In this document: piece by piece, positions 26,454 through 35,952 of the stretch
Layout of the letters: the number at the start of each line of letters is the position of its first letter
Numbering within the stretch: position 1 is the stretch's first letter
Assembly (NCBI GenBank): GCA_018268715.1
Contig: JAFDVZ010000007.1
Location: 372,001 to 436,000, forward strand
DNA: 64,000 bases
Source of the DNA: Acidobacteriota bacterium
GTDB lineage: Bacteria; Acidobacteriota; Terriglobia; Bryobacterales; Bryobacteraceae
Direction: 5' to 3'
Position numbers and translations under genes: made by a program
Notes under the pieces: generated by a model
What the model was told of the DNA's origin: nothing
Seen by the model: the letters and a program-made list of their open reading frames with translations, nothing else
The model's database searches: none

Positions 26454-27380
26454 ATGCAGTTTCGACATCATCGCAAATATGCGGCCGCTGCAATCGTAGT
26501 CGCCGCCGGCGCCGCGGCCACCACACTGATGTTCGTCCGGTCCCGCGGTCTCGAATCGCCGGCCGCCATGCTCGCGTGCTTGCCCCGCTCTGGGGCTGTA
26601 TCGGTGTTCATCGACATCGACGGTCTGCGTAAGTCGGGCGTGCTGGACGCGCTCGCTGGATCGCCCGCCGCCGAGGACCCCGAGTACAAGAAGTTCGTCG
26701 AAGGCACGGGGGTTGACTACCGTCGCGATCTCACGGCCTTCGCCGCCGCCTTCTCCGGACGCTCGTCGTATATGGTGTTGCGCGGCGCCTTCGACTGGAA
26801 CCGGCTTGAACAGTACGCGAAGTCTCAGGGCGGCAAGTGCAACTCGAACGGGGTATGTCGCACCACGGCGAGCGATGGCCGCTATGTGTCCTTCTACCGT
26901 CTGCGTCCCCGCCTGATGGCGCTCGCCGTGGCGCCGGATGAATGGGCCGCGCTCGACGTCGCCCCGCGGCGGGCGGCCGATGGAGCCGCAGTGCCGAACC
27001 AGCCGGTTTGGCTTTCGGTCTCCGGGCCGGCGTTGCGCGAACTCTCCAAGCTGCCCACCGGCACGCGGTCGTTCATTTCGCCGCTGGAATCCGCGGAAAG
27101 TGTCGTTTTTTCTATCGGCCAGGCCGGCAATCGTTTTCAGATCAACCTGGATGTCGCCTGCCCGTCCGACGCGGTCGCCTCCGACATCGCCGCTCGTCTG
27201 GAGGAATCCACCAACCTGCTGCGCAAGATGATGGCGCGCGAGAACATGAAGCCCGGCCGCGCCGATCTGGCTGGCGTACTGGTGGCCGGAACCTTCCGGC
27301 GCGAATCCAGGCGCGTGGTCGGCGCCTGGCCGCTTGAGCGCGACTTCATCGAGGCGGTGGCGGGCGGGAGAGTGAATTGA
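26454..27380 (+). CDS. Membrane-anchored or secreted protein of unknown function
   Basis: 308 residues. An uncleaved-looking N-terminal helix (about residues 9-27, AAAAIVVAAGAAATTLMFV) is followed by a soluble domain with alternating strands and helices. LACLPRSGAVSVFIDIDGLR opens the domain and resembles the start of uncharacterised periplasmic proteins in Acidobacteriota, though I cannot name a family. Two cysteines (in GGKCNSNGVCR) could form a disulfide. The stop overlaps the start of the PfkB-family gene, so the two are cotranscribed. Confidence 0.75.
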   Translation: MQFRHHRKYAAAAIVVAAGAAATTLMFVRSRGLESPAAMLACLPRSGAVSVFIDIDGLRKSGVLDALAGSPAAEDPEYKKFVEGTGVDYRRDLTAFAAAFSGRSSYMVLRGAFDWNRLEQYAKSQGGKCNSNGVCRTTASDGRYVSFYRLRPRLMALAVAPDEWAALDVAPRRAADGAAVPNQPVWLSVSGPALRELSKLPTGTRSFISPLESAESVVFSIGQAGNRFQINLDVACPSDAVASDIAARLEESTNLLRKMMARENMKPGRADLAGVLVAGTFRRESRRVVGAWPLERDFIEAVAGGRVN

Positions 27381-28312
27381 TCTCCATCTCCGGGGGGATT
27401 CTCTGCGCGGGCAACCTCACGGAAGATATTCTTGTCTGGCCCGTGGACTCGGTGGTTTACGACGCCACCACCTGGGTCCACGATATTGTGACCTCGTTCG
27501 GCGGCAACGGCGCGAACACGTCGTATGCGATCGCGAAGCTTGGAGCGTCGGTTCGTTTCGTCGGATTGGTCGGCAACGACGAGGCGGGCGATCGCATCCT
27601 GAACGAACTCAGAGCCGCCGCGATCGACCTCCGTGTGGACCGTTGCGACCTCCCGACGCCCGCCACCGTGGTGGTGGTGCGTTCGGACGGGGCGCGCGCG
27701 TTCCTGCATCGTCCGGGCGCGAGCCGCGAGTCGTTCGCCGACCCGCTCCAGTTCACCGCCGACCTGATTCAGGGCTGCGGCCACTTTCATCTCGCCAATC
27801 CGTTCGCCATGCCGAAAATGCGGCCGCGGGCAGGGGAAACGCTACGGCGGGCCAAGGAGTCCGGCCTCACCACCTCGCTCGACACCGGATGGGATTCGCT
27901 CGGCGAGTGGCTCGACGTGATTGGGCCGTGTCTTCCGCACCTGGATGTGCTGTTTGCGAATGAAGCTGAGGCCGCGAAATTGAGCGGCGCGGGGGATCCC
28001 AGCGAGTCGGCGGCGTTCTTTCTGGAGCGCGGCGCGCGATCGGTGGTGCTGAAACTCGGTAGGCAGGGATGCGCCGTGTTCGACGCCGGCGCCCAACTGC
28101 GCGCGCCGGGCTTCACGATCAAGGCTGTCGACAGCACAGGAGCGGGGGATTGTTTCGCAGGCGCGTTTCTCGCGGGGCTCAGCCGGGGCCTGTCGGTTCC
28201 CGAGACGGCGCGGCTGGCCAACGCTGTCGGTGCGCTGTGCGTCGAACGCGCCGGCGCCACAGTGGGCTTGCTCGACTACGAATCCACCGTCAGATGGATG
28301 GGCCGCCAGTGA
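27377..28312 (+). CDS. PfkB-family carbohydrate kinase
   Basis: 311 residues starting at TTG 27377 (TTGA overlap with the upstream stop; GGGAG five bases before). The N-terminal Gly-rich region SFGGNGANTSYAIAKLGASV and the C-terminal signature DSTGAGDCFAGAF with catalytic D258 define the ribokinase/PfkB family. Members phosphorylate sugars, nucleosides or related compounds with ATP. Nothing in the neighbourhood fixes the substrate; ketopantoate reductase follows in GTGA overlap. Confidence 0.9.
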   Translation: MISISGGILCAGNLTEDILVWPVDSVVYDATTWVHDIVTSFGGNGANTSYAIAKLGASVRFVGLVGNDEAGDRILNELRAAAIDLRVDRCDLPTPATVVVVRSDGARAFLHRPGASRESFADPLQFTADLIQGCGHFHLANPFAMPKMRPRAGETLRRAKESGLTTSLDTGWDSLGEWLDVIGPCLPHLDVLFANEAEAAKLSGAGDPSESAAFFLERGARSVVLKLGRQGCAVFDAGAQLRAPGFTIKAVDSTGAGDCFAGAFLAGLSRGLSVPETARLANAVGALCVERAGATVGLLDYESTVRWMGRQ

Positions 28313-29220
28313 GAATCCTGGTGGTGGGCGCCGGCGGTGTGGGCGGCTACTTCGGTGGACGCTTGCTCGAGGCGGGACGCGACGTAACGTTTCTGGTTCG
28401 CGACGGGCGGCCGCGTCCGCTCGATATCACGAGCCCGCACGGCGACTATACGCTGTCGCCGATGCCCTCCATCACCGCGGAGCGCATCGCCGCCGCGTAC
28501 GATCTGATCGTGGTGACGCCGAAGGCGCAGGACCTCGCCGCCGCCATCGATGGCTTTGCGCCCGCCGTGGGACCGCACACGGCGATCCTGCCGTTGTTGA
28601 ACGGTATGCGGCACCTGGACGCGCTCGACACTCGCTTCGGCGCGGAACGCGTGCTCGGCGGATGCTGTCATATTTCGTCAGTGCGGACGGCCGGCGGCGC
28701 GATCGCGCACTTGAACCCCATCCACCGGCTGATTTTCGGCGAACGGGATTGTCGTCGCACGCCGCGCGTCGATGCGATCGAGGCGGCGCTGGGCGGCGCC
28801 CGTTTTGAGTCGCGCCCAAGCGTAGACATCCTGCGCGACATGTGGGAGAAGTGGATTCTCATCACCGCCGCCGCCGGGATCACTTGCCTGATGCGGGCGA
28901 GCATAGCCGACATCGTCGCGGCGGGAGCGGCCGAGTATGCGGAACGGATGCTTGAAGAGTGCGCGGCCATCGCCCGTTCGGTCGGCTTCGCTCCCAGCGT
29001 CGAGCACCTGGCCTACTGCCGCGGCCTGTTGACCACGCCGGGGCTGAACTTCACGACCTCCATGCTGCGCGACATCGAAGCAGGCGCCCCGATTGAGGCG
29101 GAGCACGTCGTCGGCGACCTGCTCGCGCGGCGCGCCACGCCGGCGCCATTCCTCGAAATCGCCTACGCCCACCTGCGCTGCTATGCTATTCGCGCGGCCG
29201 GCCCTTCTTCACGCGCTTAA
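28309..29220 (+). CDS. panE: 2-dehydropantoate 2-reductase (ketopantoate reductase family)
   Basis: 303 residues from GTG 28309, which begins exactly at the NADP-binding strand RILVVGAGGVGGYFGG; ATG 28294 would add five residues. TPKAQDLAAAI, LLNGMRHLDALDTRFGAERV and the C-terminal helical ApbA_C domain (LRDMWEKWILITAAAGITCL, with the catalytic-type Lys) fit PanE. The reaction is NADPH-dependent reduction of ketopantoate to pantoate for coenzyme A. Members can also act on other 2-ketoacids. Its 3' end overlaps the convergent rbfA by 35 bases. Confidence 0.88.
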   Translation: MRILVVGAGGVGGYFGGRLLEAGRDVTFLVRDGRPRPLDITSPHGDYTLSPMPSITAERIAAAYDLIVVTPKAQDLAAAIDGFAPAVGPHTAILPLLNGMRHLDALDTRFGAERVLGGCCHISSVRTAGGAIAHLNPIHRLIFGERDCRRTPRVDAIEAALGGARFESRPSVDILRDMWEKWILITAAAGITCLMRASIADIVAAGAAEYAERMLEECAAIARSVGFAPSVEHLAYCRGLLTTPGLNFTTSMLRDIEAGAPIEAEHVVGDLLARRATPAPFLEIAYAHLRCYAIRAAGPSSRA

Positions 29221-29542
29221 GCAGGTGTTCCATCCGGCTGGTGAGCCCAACCGACATGTCGGCGGCGAAGTAGAGTTCCGGGACGCGGAACAACTGCAGC
29301 CGCAGCGCCAGTTCGCGCTTCAGGAACCCGCGCGCGTGGTCCAACGCCTCAAACGCCTGCTCGCGCGCCGCTTCATCGGGCGGCATGGCCAGCCGCACCT
29401 GCGCCTTCTTCTTGTCCGGGGATAACAGGACCTCGGTCACGGTGAGTCCGGACACACGAGGGTCCGACATCTCGTAACCAATGAGTTCGTCCAACTCCTC
29501 GCGAAGGGCTTCGGTAACTCGCTCTGAGCGGTGAGAGTCCAT
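29186..29542 (-). CDS. rbfA: Ribosome-binding factor A
   Basis: 118 residues from the ATG at 29542 (MDSHRSERVTEALREEL). SDPRVSGLTVTEVLLSPDKK and RLQLFRVPELYF match the KH-like RbfA fold. RbfA binds the 30S subunit and helps 16S rRNA maturation. It is the last gene of the rimP-nusA-infB-DUF503-rbfA operon, a widely conserved order. Its last 35 bases overlap the end of panE on the other strand. Confidence 0.93.
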   Translation of the reverse strand: MDSHRSERVTEALREELDELIGYEMSDPRVSGLTVTEVLLSPDKKKAQVRLAMPPDEAAREQAFEALDHARGFLKRELALRLQLFRVPELYFAADMSVGLTSRMEHLLKRVKKGRPRE

Positions 29543-29549
29543 GGAAATT

Positions 29550-29840
29550 TCAACTGAGCCACTCGACGCCGGTCGACGCAAGCATGCCGCCAAGCACCGA
29601 CTCGGCCTCGCGCTCGACGGCCTGCAGTACTTGTTCGGCGCGCGCGCGGTCGCCCGACACCGTGACGGCCGCCACCACCGAATACTGCCACGTATCCTGG
29701 CCCGCGATCTCCGCCACGGACACGTTGAAACGCGTCCGCAGGCGATCCTTCAGGCTCTTCACAACGTGGCGCTTGTCTTTCAGCGAATGCGCCTCGCTGA
29801 TCTGCAACTCCAGGGTCAAAACGCCGACTGCCGGATTCAC
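29550..29840 (-). CDS. DUF503 (YlxP-like) protein
   Basis: 96 residues from GTG 29840, five bases after the infB stop. VGVLTLELQISEAHSLKDKR is the hallmark N-terminus of DUF503, followed by a ferredoxin-like pattern ending in LASTGVEWLS. The family is conserved between infB and rbfA in many Gram-positive and other bacteria; a role in ribosome biogenesis is assumed from context only. Confidence 0.9.
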   Translation of the reverse strand: MNPAVGVLTLELQISEAHSLKDKRHVVKSLKDRLRTRFNVSVAEIAGQDTWQYSVVAAVTVSGDRARAEQVLQAVEREAESVLGGMLASTGVEWLS

Positions 29841-29845
29841 GTCGA

Positions 29846-32800
29846 TCAGGCGATCAGTTCGGGCGCCACCCTTTCAGTAACGAACGCTTCAATCACGTCG
29901 TTCTGCTTGATGTCGTTATAACCGGCGATGCCCACGCCGCACTCGAAGCCCTGCTTCACCTCGCTCGCGTCGTTCTTGAAACGCTTGAGCGAGTCGATGC
30001 GGCCCGTGAACACTACGATGTTGTCGCGCAGCAGGCGCACCTGGCTGTCGCGTGTGAGCAGACCGTCCTGCACCATGCAGCCGGCCACCGTGCCCACCTT
30101 GGAGATGCGGAACACTTCCCGCACCACGGCGCGGCCGCGGTAGACTTCCTTGAACACCGGCTCCAGCATGCCGGTCATGGCGCGCTTGATCTCGTCCACC
30201 AGGTCGTAAATGATCGTGTGGAGGCGGATGTCGACGCCTTCCTGCTCGGCCGTCGCCACGGCGTTCCGCTCCGGACGCACGTTGAAGCCGATGACGATGG
30301 CGTCGGAGGTCGACGCCAGCAGCACGTCGCTTTCGTTGATCGCGCCGACGCCCGAACGCAGCACGCGGATGCGCACCTTGTCGTTCGATTGCTTTTCGAG
30401 CGTATCGCGCAGCACTTCCGCGCTGCCGCCCACATCGGCCTTCAGGATGATGTTGAGTTCCTTGACCTCGCCTTCCTTGAGCTGTTCGTGCAGCTTCTCG
30501 AGCGTCATGCGGCTCGATTTCGCCATCGCCGCTTCGCGATCCTTCGCTTCGCGGTAGAGCACGATCTGCTTGGCCTTGGCGGTGTCGGTCACCACCTGGA
30601 AGGTGTCGCCCACCTCGGGCAGCGAATCGAGGCCCAACACCTCGACCGGCATCGACGGCCCGGCGTCCTTCACCGGGGCGCCGCGGTCGTCGTACATCGC
30701 GCGGACCTTGCTGAACACCGATCCGCAGATAAAGTAATCGCCGGTCTTGAGCGTGCCGTTGTGCACCAGCACCGTCGCCACCGGACCGCGTCCGCGATCC
30801 AATTGCGCTTCGAGCACCGTACCCACGGCCGGACGGTCCGGATTGGCCTTGAACTCGCCCATGTCGGCGACGAGCAGAATCATCTCGAGGATCAGGTCCA
30901 GGTTGATCTTCTGCTTGGCCGAAACGGGAACCATGATGGTGTCGCCGCCCCAGTCCTCCGACAGCAGGCCGCGATCGGCCAACTGCTGCTTGATGCGCTC
31001 GGGCTGGGCGTCGGGCTTATCGATCTTGTTGATGGCGACAATGATCGGAACCTTCGCCGCCTTGGCGTGATCGATGGCTTCGATAGTCTGCGGCATGACG
31101 CCGTCGTCGGCAGCCACCACCAGCACCACAATGTCGGTCACCTTGGCGCCGCGGGCGCGCATGCGGGTGAACGCTTCGTGGCCCGGCGTGTCGATGAACA
31201 CGATCTTGCGGCCGTTCTTTTCGACGTGATACGCGCCGATATGCTGCGTGATGCCGCCCGCTTCGCGCTCCGCCACGTTGGACAGTCGGATGGCGTCGAG
31301 CAGGCTGGTCTTACCGTGGTCGACGTGGCCCATGATGGTGACCACCGGCGGACGGGTGACCAGATCGGACTCGACTTCGGCGGACTGGATATCCTGCGCC
31401 GACTCCTCTTCGTAGCTGATCTTGTTGATGGACGCGCCGAATTCGCGCGCCACCTGCTCGGCCAGCTTGCCGTCGAGAGCCTGGTTGATGGTGGCGAACA
31501 CTTTCATCTCCACCAGTTTCTTGATCACCAGGTTGGCCTTCACGCCGAGCTTCTCGGAAAGCTCCTTCACCGTGATGCCTTCGGAAATCGTGATTTCGCG
31601 GTCGATCACCGGCAGCGCGGCTTGCTGCTGGCGGCGCGGCCCGATCTTGAGCTTGCCTTCCTGCTCTTCCCGGTACTGCGCGTGCGACTTCGGACGCGGG
31701 CGGCGCTGATCGGCCACCGGCGCGGGAGGAGGCAGCGGCGCAGCCGTGGGATGCATCCCAGGGCGTCCGCGCATGGGCCTTGGACCACCGGGCCCGCCAG
31801 GTCCCTGACCGGGAGCGCCGGGCATGCCGGGTCCCCGCATCACAGGCTGGCCGGGACGAATCGGTCCACGATAGATCGGCTGGCCGGGCACCGGCGAGGC
31901 CGTCGGACGGCCCGGCATGGGCGGACGAGGGCTCGGCTGGCCGGGAGCGGCCTTGGGCGTTTGGGCGAGCTTGGCCACCAGGTCCGGCCTCGGCGGCACC
32001 ACCGGACGAGCGGCGGGTTGTCCCACCAGGTTCGGACGGGCCGGCGGACGCGGCGGTTGCGGACCGCCGGGCATCGGCTGCTGCGGGCCGCCCGATTGCG
32101 GAGCGCGCGGGCCGGCCGGCCGCGGATGCTGCGGCAGTTGACGAGGCGGTCCGGGAATTACGTTCGCGATCGGCGCGCCCGGAGCGGGCATGGACGGCGG
32201 AGGTCCGGGGGGCGCCGGAGAACTGACGACGGGCCTGGCCAGATCCGATGGCAGCGGGGCGCGCGGCCCCGACAGAATCTGCCCGGGACGCGGCGCGGGC
32301 GGCGCGGGCTTGGCCGGCATCGACACCGACGGACGCGCCGGGGGCGCCGGAAACGACGGCGCTCGCATGGCGGGCGCGGGCGGCGGCGGAGCCGGTTGCT
32401 GCGGAACCGCGGGCGGAGCGACAGGCGTCGGCGCGGGCGGCGCTGGCGACGCTACCACGACCGGCGGAGGTGCCGGCGCGGGCTTCTGGACCGCTTCCTC
32501 CACCACCGGAGGCGGCGGAGGCGCGACGGTCGGTTCTATCCTCTGTCCCGCCAGCGGCGGACGGATCGGCTTCGGCCGGACCGGTACGGAGGGGGGGACA
32601 ACCGGCGCCGGAGCGGGCATGACGTTTGCTTCCGCCGCCGCGATCTCCTTCTCGGCGGGCTTTACTTCTGGGGAAGGCGCGTCGGTCGCGGACTTCTCCG
32701 GTTCGGGAGCGTGGCGCGTCTCGATTTCAAACCTCGTTTCGACGGCCGCAGGCGGAGGCGGCGGCTCTCCGGCGTCGCCGCCGAAGTGCTTCCGAATCTT

Positions 32801-32935
32801 GTAGACTACGTCGTCTTCCAGCGAGCTGGAGTGGGTGTACTTTTCGGTGATGCCCAGATCAGGGAGCGCGTCAAGAACTTCTTTGGATTTCACTTCGAGC
32901 TCCCTCGCCAGCTCATTAATTCGAATCTTCTTCAT
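29846..32935 (-). CDS. infB: Translation initiation factor IF-2
   Basis: 1029 residues. The N-terminus is the IF2_N helix domain ([20 protein letters not shown]), then an unusually long Pro/Ala/Gly-rich linker (about residues 60-425). A second IF2_N-like domain ([20 protein letters not shown]) precedes the GTPase domain with [26 protein letters not shown] and AINKID. Domains II-IV follow to the C-terminus. IF-2 places fMet-tRNA in the initiating ribosome. Long antisense ORFs here are by-products of the GC-rich linker. A 301-base gap separates it from nusA. Confidence 0.97.
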   Translation of the reverse strand: MKKIRINELARELEVKSKEVLDALPDLGITEKYTHSSSLEDDVVYKIRKHFGGDAGEPPPPPAAVETRFEIETRHAPEPEKSATDAPSPEVKPAEKEIAAAEANVMPAPAPVVPPSVPVRPKPIRPPLAGQRIEPTVAPPPPPVVEEAVQKPAPAPPPVVVASPAPPAPTPVAPPAVPQQPAPPPPAPAMRAPSFPAPPARPSVSMPAKPAPPAPRPGQILSGPRAPLPSDLARPVVSSPAPPGPPPSMPAPGAPIANVIPGPPRQLPQHPRPAGPRAPQSGGPQQPMPGGPQPPRPPARPNLVGQPAARPVVPPRPDLVAKLAQTPKAAPGQPSPRPPMPGRPTASPVPGQPIYRGPIRPGQPVMRGPGMPGAPGQGPGGPGGPRPMRGRPGMHPTAAPLPPPAPVADQRRPRPKSHAQYREEQEGKLKIGPRRQQQAALPVIDREITISEGITVKELSEKLGVKANLVIKKLVEMKVFATINQALDGKLAEQVAREFGASINKISYEEESAQDIQSAEVESDLVTRPPVVTIMGHVDHGKTSLLDAIRLSNVAEREAGGITQHIGAYHVEKNGRKIVFIDTPGHEAFTRMRARGAKVTDIVVLVVAADDGVMPQTIEAIDHAKAAKVPIIVAINKIDKPDAQPERIKQQLADRGLLSEDWGGDTIMVPVSAKQKINLDLILEMILLVADMGEFKANPDRPAVGTVLEAQLDRGRGPVATVLVHNGTLKTGDYFICGSVFSKVRAMYDDRGAPVKDAGPSMPVEVLGLDSLPEVGDTFQVVTDTAKAKQIVLYREAKDREAAMAKSSRMTLEKLHEQLKEGEVKELNIILKADVGGSAEVLRDTLEKQSNDKVRIRVLRSGVGAINESDVLLASTSDAIVIGFNVRPERNAVATAEQEGVDIRLHTIIYDLVDEIKRAMTGMLEPVFKEVYRGRAVVREVFRISKVGTVAGCMVQDGLLTRDSQVRLLRDNIVVFTGRIDSLKRFKNDASEVKQGFECGVGIAGYNDIKQNDVIEAFVTERVAPELIA

Positions 32936-33236
32936 ATGAGAGACTGCTTACCGGATTCAACTCCTTGGTCGCACAATCCGCCTGCCTTAGCCCTGTCGCC
33001 AATCCCTATCGCCCCGGGGGGTGGCCGTTTTACGGAACGGCGCCGCCGCCTGCGAAGTTGGGCGATTCGAGACCGGTAATTGGAGTCTCGAACAGTCTTA
33101 CTGCCGTACGTGATGGAAACGGAGAACGAGTGCCTGTCGCTCTGAGCAATGGACAACCGCGCTGTCTTCCCTGCTTATCCGTGACTTCTATCGTATCAGA
33201 TCGCCTTTGTTTTACGTTCGATAGGCAACCGGGGTC
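32936..33236 (-). other. 301-base nusA-infB intergenic leader with two hairpins
   Basis: No gene is supported here; the YlxR/L7Ae genes often found between nusA and infB are absent. Two perfect inverted repeats are visible: TTCGAGAC/GTCTCGAA (33066-33073 and 33085-33092, 11-base loop) and GCCGTT/AACGGC (33024-33029 and 33036-33041, 6-base loop). Neither is followed by a T-run on the minus strand, so they are not intrinsic terminators. They could be RNA-processing or leader structures of infB. Confidence 0.4.
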
Positions 33237-34685
<1,449 letters not shown>

Positions 34686-34734
34686 TTTGCTCCCCCTCAA
34701 ATTCCTGTATTGTTGGATCAGCTTCGAGAAGAAC

Positions 34735-35211
34735 TTACCACTCGAATTTCAGATTTGCCTTGTCAACCTGGCTCAGCTGGAACCGGATGGTTTTCGCCGG
34801 CGCGAATTCGAGGGTGACCTCTCCCTCGTTGAAGGCCGCCAGTGTGCCTTCCCAGCGCCGCTGGCCTTCCACCGGCTCCCGAAGCGCGACCTTGATTTTC
34901 CGCCCCGTGAACCGTTCGAAATCCCGCGGCTTCACCAGCTTTCGCTCCACGCCCGGCGAACTGACCTCGAGCGTGTAACCCTCGCCCGGCACCACGTCCT
35001 CGACGTCGAGAATCGTTCCGACGTTCTGGGACATGAACTCGCAATCGCCGTGCGTGACCCCGGACACTTTGTCGATGTACAGCCGCAGGAGGCGGTGCTT
35101 GCCGCCGCCCAACAACTCCACCTCGACAATCTCAATTCCTTCGGACGCGCCAACCCGCTCCGCGATTTCGCGGACTTTCTCGACCACGGCTTCTTTCGAA
35201 CTGACGGGCAT
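34735..35211 (-). CDS. rimP: Ribosome maturation factor RimP
   Basis: 158 residues from ATG 35211 (MPVSSKEAVVEKVREIAERV). A TTG at 35232 would add seven residues but falls inside the T-run of a terminator-like hairpin, so it is rejected. IEIVEVELLGGGKHRLLRLY, MSQNVGTILDVEDVV and YTLEVSSPGVERKLVKPRDF are RimP signatures. It assists 30S assembly and heads the nusA-infB operon. Confidence 0.94.
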   Translation of the reverse strand: MPVSSKEAVVEKVREIAERVGASEGIEIVEVELLGGGKHRLLRLYIDKVSGVTHGDCEFMSQNVGTILDVEDVVPGEGYTLEVSSPGVERKLVKPRDFERFTGRKIKVALREPVEGQRRWEGTLAAFNEGEVTLEFAPAKTIRFQLSQVDKANLKFEW

Positions 35212-35230
35212 CTTGTTGTGCGTTGGCGCC

Positions 35231-35255
35231 AATAAAAAAGTGGGCTTTCGCCCAC
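35231..35255 (-). terminator. Intrinsic terminator / possible attenuator before rimP
   Basis: On the minus strand GTGGGC-GAAA-GCCCAC (35255-35240) is followed by TTTTTTATT. The perfect 6-bp GC-rich stem with a GAAA tetraloop and T-run is a good intrinsic terminator. It can end the upstream peroxiredoxin transcript. It also lies between a -10-like element (35276-35281) and the rimP ATG, so it could attenuate the operon. Confidence 0.75.
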
Positions 35256-35275
35256 CATTTCACTTCGACATTGTC

Positions 35276-35284
35276 ATTCTAGCA
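35276..35284 (-). promoter_or_regulatory. Putative extended -10 promoter of the rimP-nusA-infB operon
   Basis: Minus strand TGCTAGAAT: a TGn extension plus TAGAAT (5 of 6 matches to TATAAT). No good -35 hexamer is visible at 16-18 bases, which fits an extended -10 promoter. The predicted start near 35269 is upstream of the hairpin at 35231-35255. Confidence 0.4.
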
Positions 35285-35316
35285 GACTCGCTTCGCGCCG
35301 GGATTGCGCTTTTGGC

Positions 35317-35778
35317 CTATCCCCGCAGCGCGGCGAGCACTTCCTCGGAATGACCGTCCACTTTCACTTTCGGGAAAATCCTGGCGATCGCGCCGTCCTT
35401 GGCGATGATAAAGGTCGTCCGCTCCACGCCCATATAGGTCTTTCCATAGTTGTGTTTCTCTTTCCAAACCCCGTAGGCCTCGGCGACGGCGTGATCGGCG
35501 TCGGCCAACAGCGGAAACGTCAACTCATACTTGGCCTTGAACTTAGCCTGGGCCGACGGCTCATCGGGAGACACTCCGATCACCACGGCCCCGAGCTCGG
35601 TGAATTCGGCGAGCGTGTCACGGAAACTGCACGCTTCCTTCGTGCATCCCGGCGTGTCCGCCTTCGGATAAAAGTACAGCACCACGGCCTTTCCCTTGAG
35701 GTTGGAGAGGCGGAACGGGTTTCCCTGGTCGTCGCGCACCTCGAAGTCGGGAGCCGCGTCGTGTTGTTTGAGTGACAT
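35317..35778 (-). CDS. bcp: Thioredoxin-dependent peroxiredoxin, BCP/PrxQ type
   Basis: 153 residues from ATG 35778 (MSLKQHDAAPDFEV). The active site FYPKADTPGCTKEAC has the peroxidatic C45 and a second cysteine C50 five residues on, the intramolecular disulfide arrangement of many PrxQ/BCP proteins. GVSPDEPSAQAKFKAKYELT and RTTFIIAKDGAIARIF complete the fold. It reduces peroxides and organic hydroperoxides in the cytosol with thioredoxin. It is divergent from the subtilase gene. Confidence 0.93.
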   Translation of the reverse strand: MSLKQHDAAPDFEVRDDQGNPFRLSNLKGKAVVLYFYPKADTPGCTKEACSFRDTLAEFTELGAVVIGVSPDEPSAQAKFKAKYELTFPLLADADHAVAEAYGVWKEKHNYGKTYMGVERTTFIIAKDGAIARIFPKVKVDGHSEEVLAALRG

Positions 35779-35952
35779 TGGTTGATTAGATGATGCGCGC
35801 CGCCACCCGGCGCCAAAAGTTCCACCGGACAAAGTGTCCCCCGCGGACGGGACGGTTTGTCCCATTCATGCCTCGCCGGGGCACCGTGCTTCCATGAAAT
35901 CAATGACTTATGGCGTGGCGCCACGCCTGCAACCGGAACTGTTCGAGTATCT

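Noticed and set aside
30218-33079. Very long plus-strand open frame opposite infB
   Set aside because: It mirrors the Pro/Ala/Gly-rich linker and GTPase of IF-2; its product is His/Arg-rich low-complexity sequence with no domain. A GC-bias shadow. The same holds for the long antisense frames opposite the efflux, cheA, mcp and amidohydrolase genes.
32932-33156. A ylxR-like gene between nusA and infB
   Set aside because: The only minus-strand frame is an Arg-rich stretch without the YlxR GRGAY-type motif.
35212-35232. Upstream TTG start for rimP
   Set aside because: It lies in the T-run of an intrinsic terminator and has no ribosome-binding site; ATG 35211 matches the family start.
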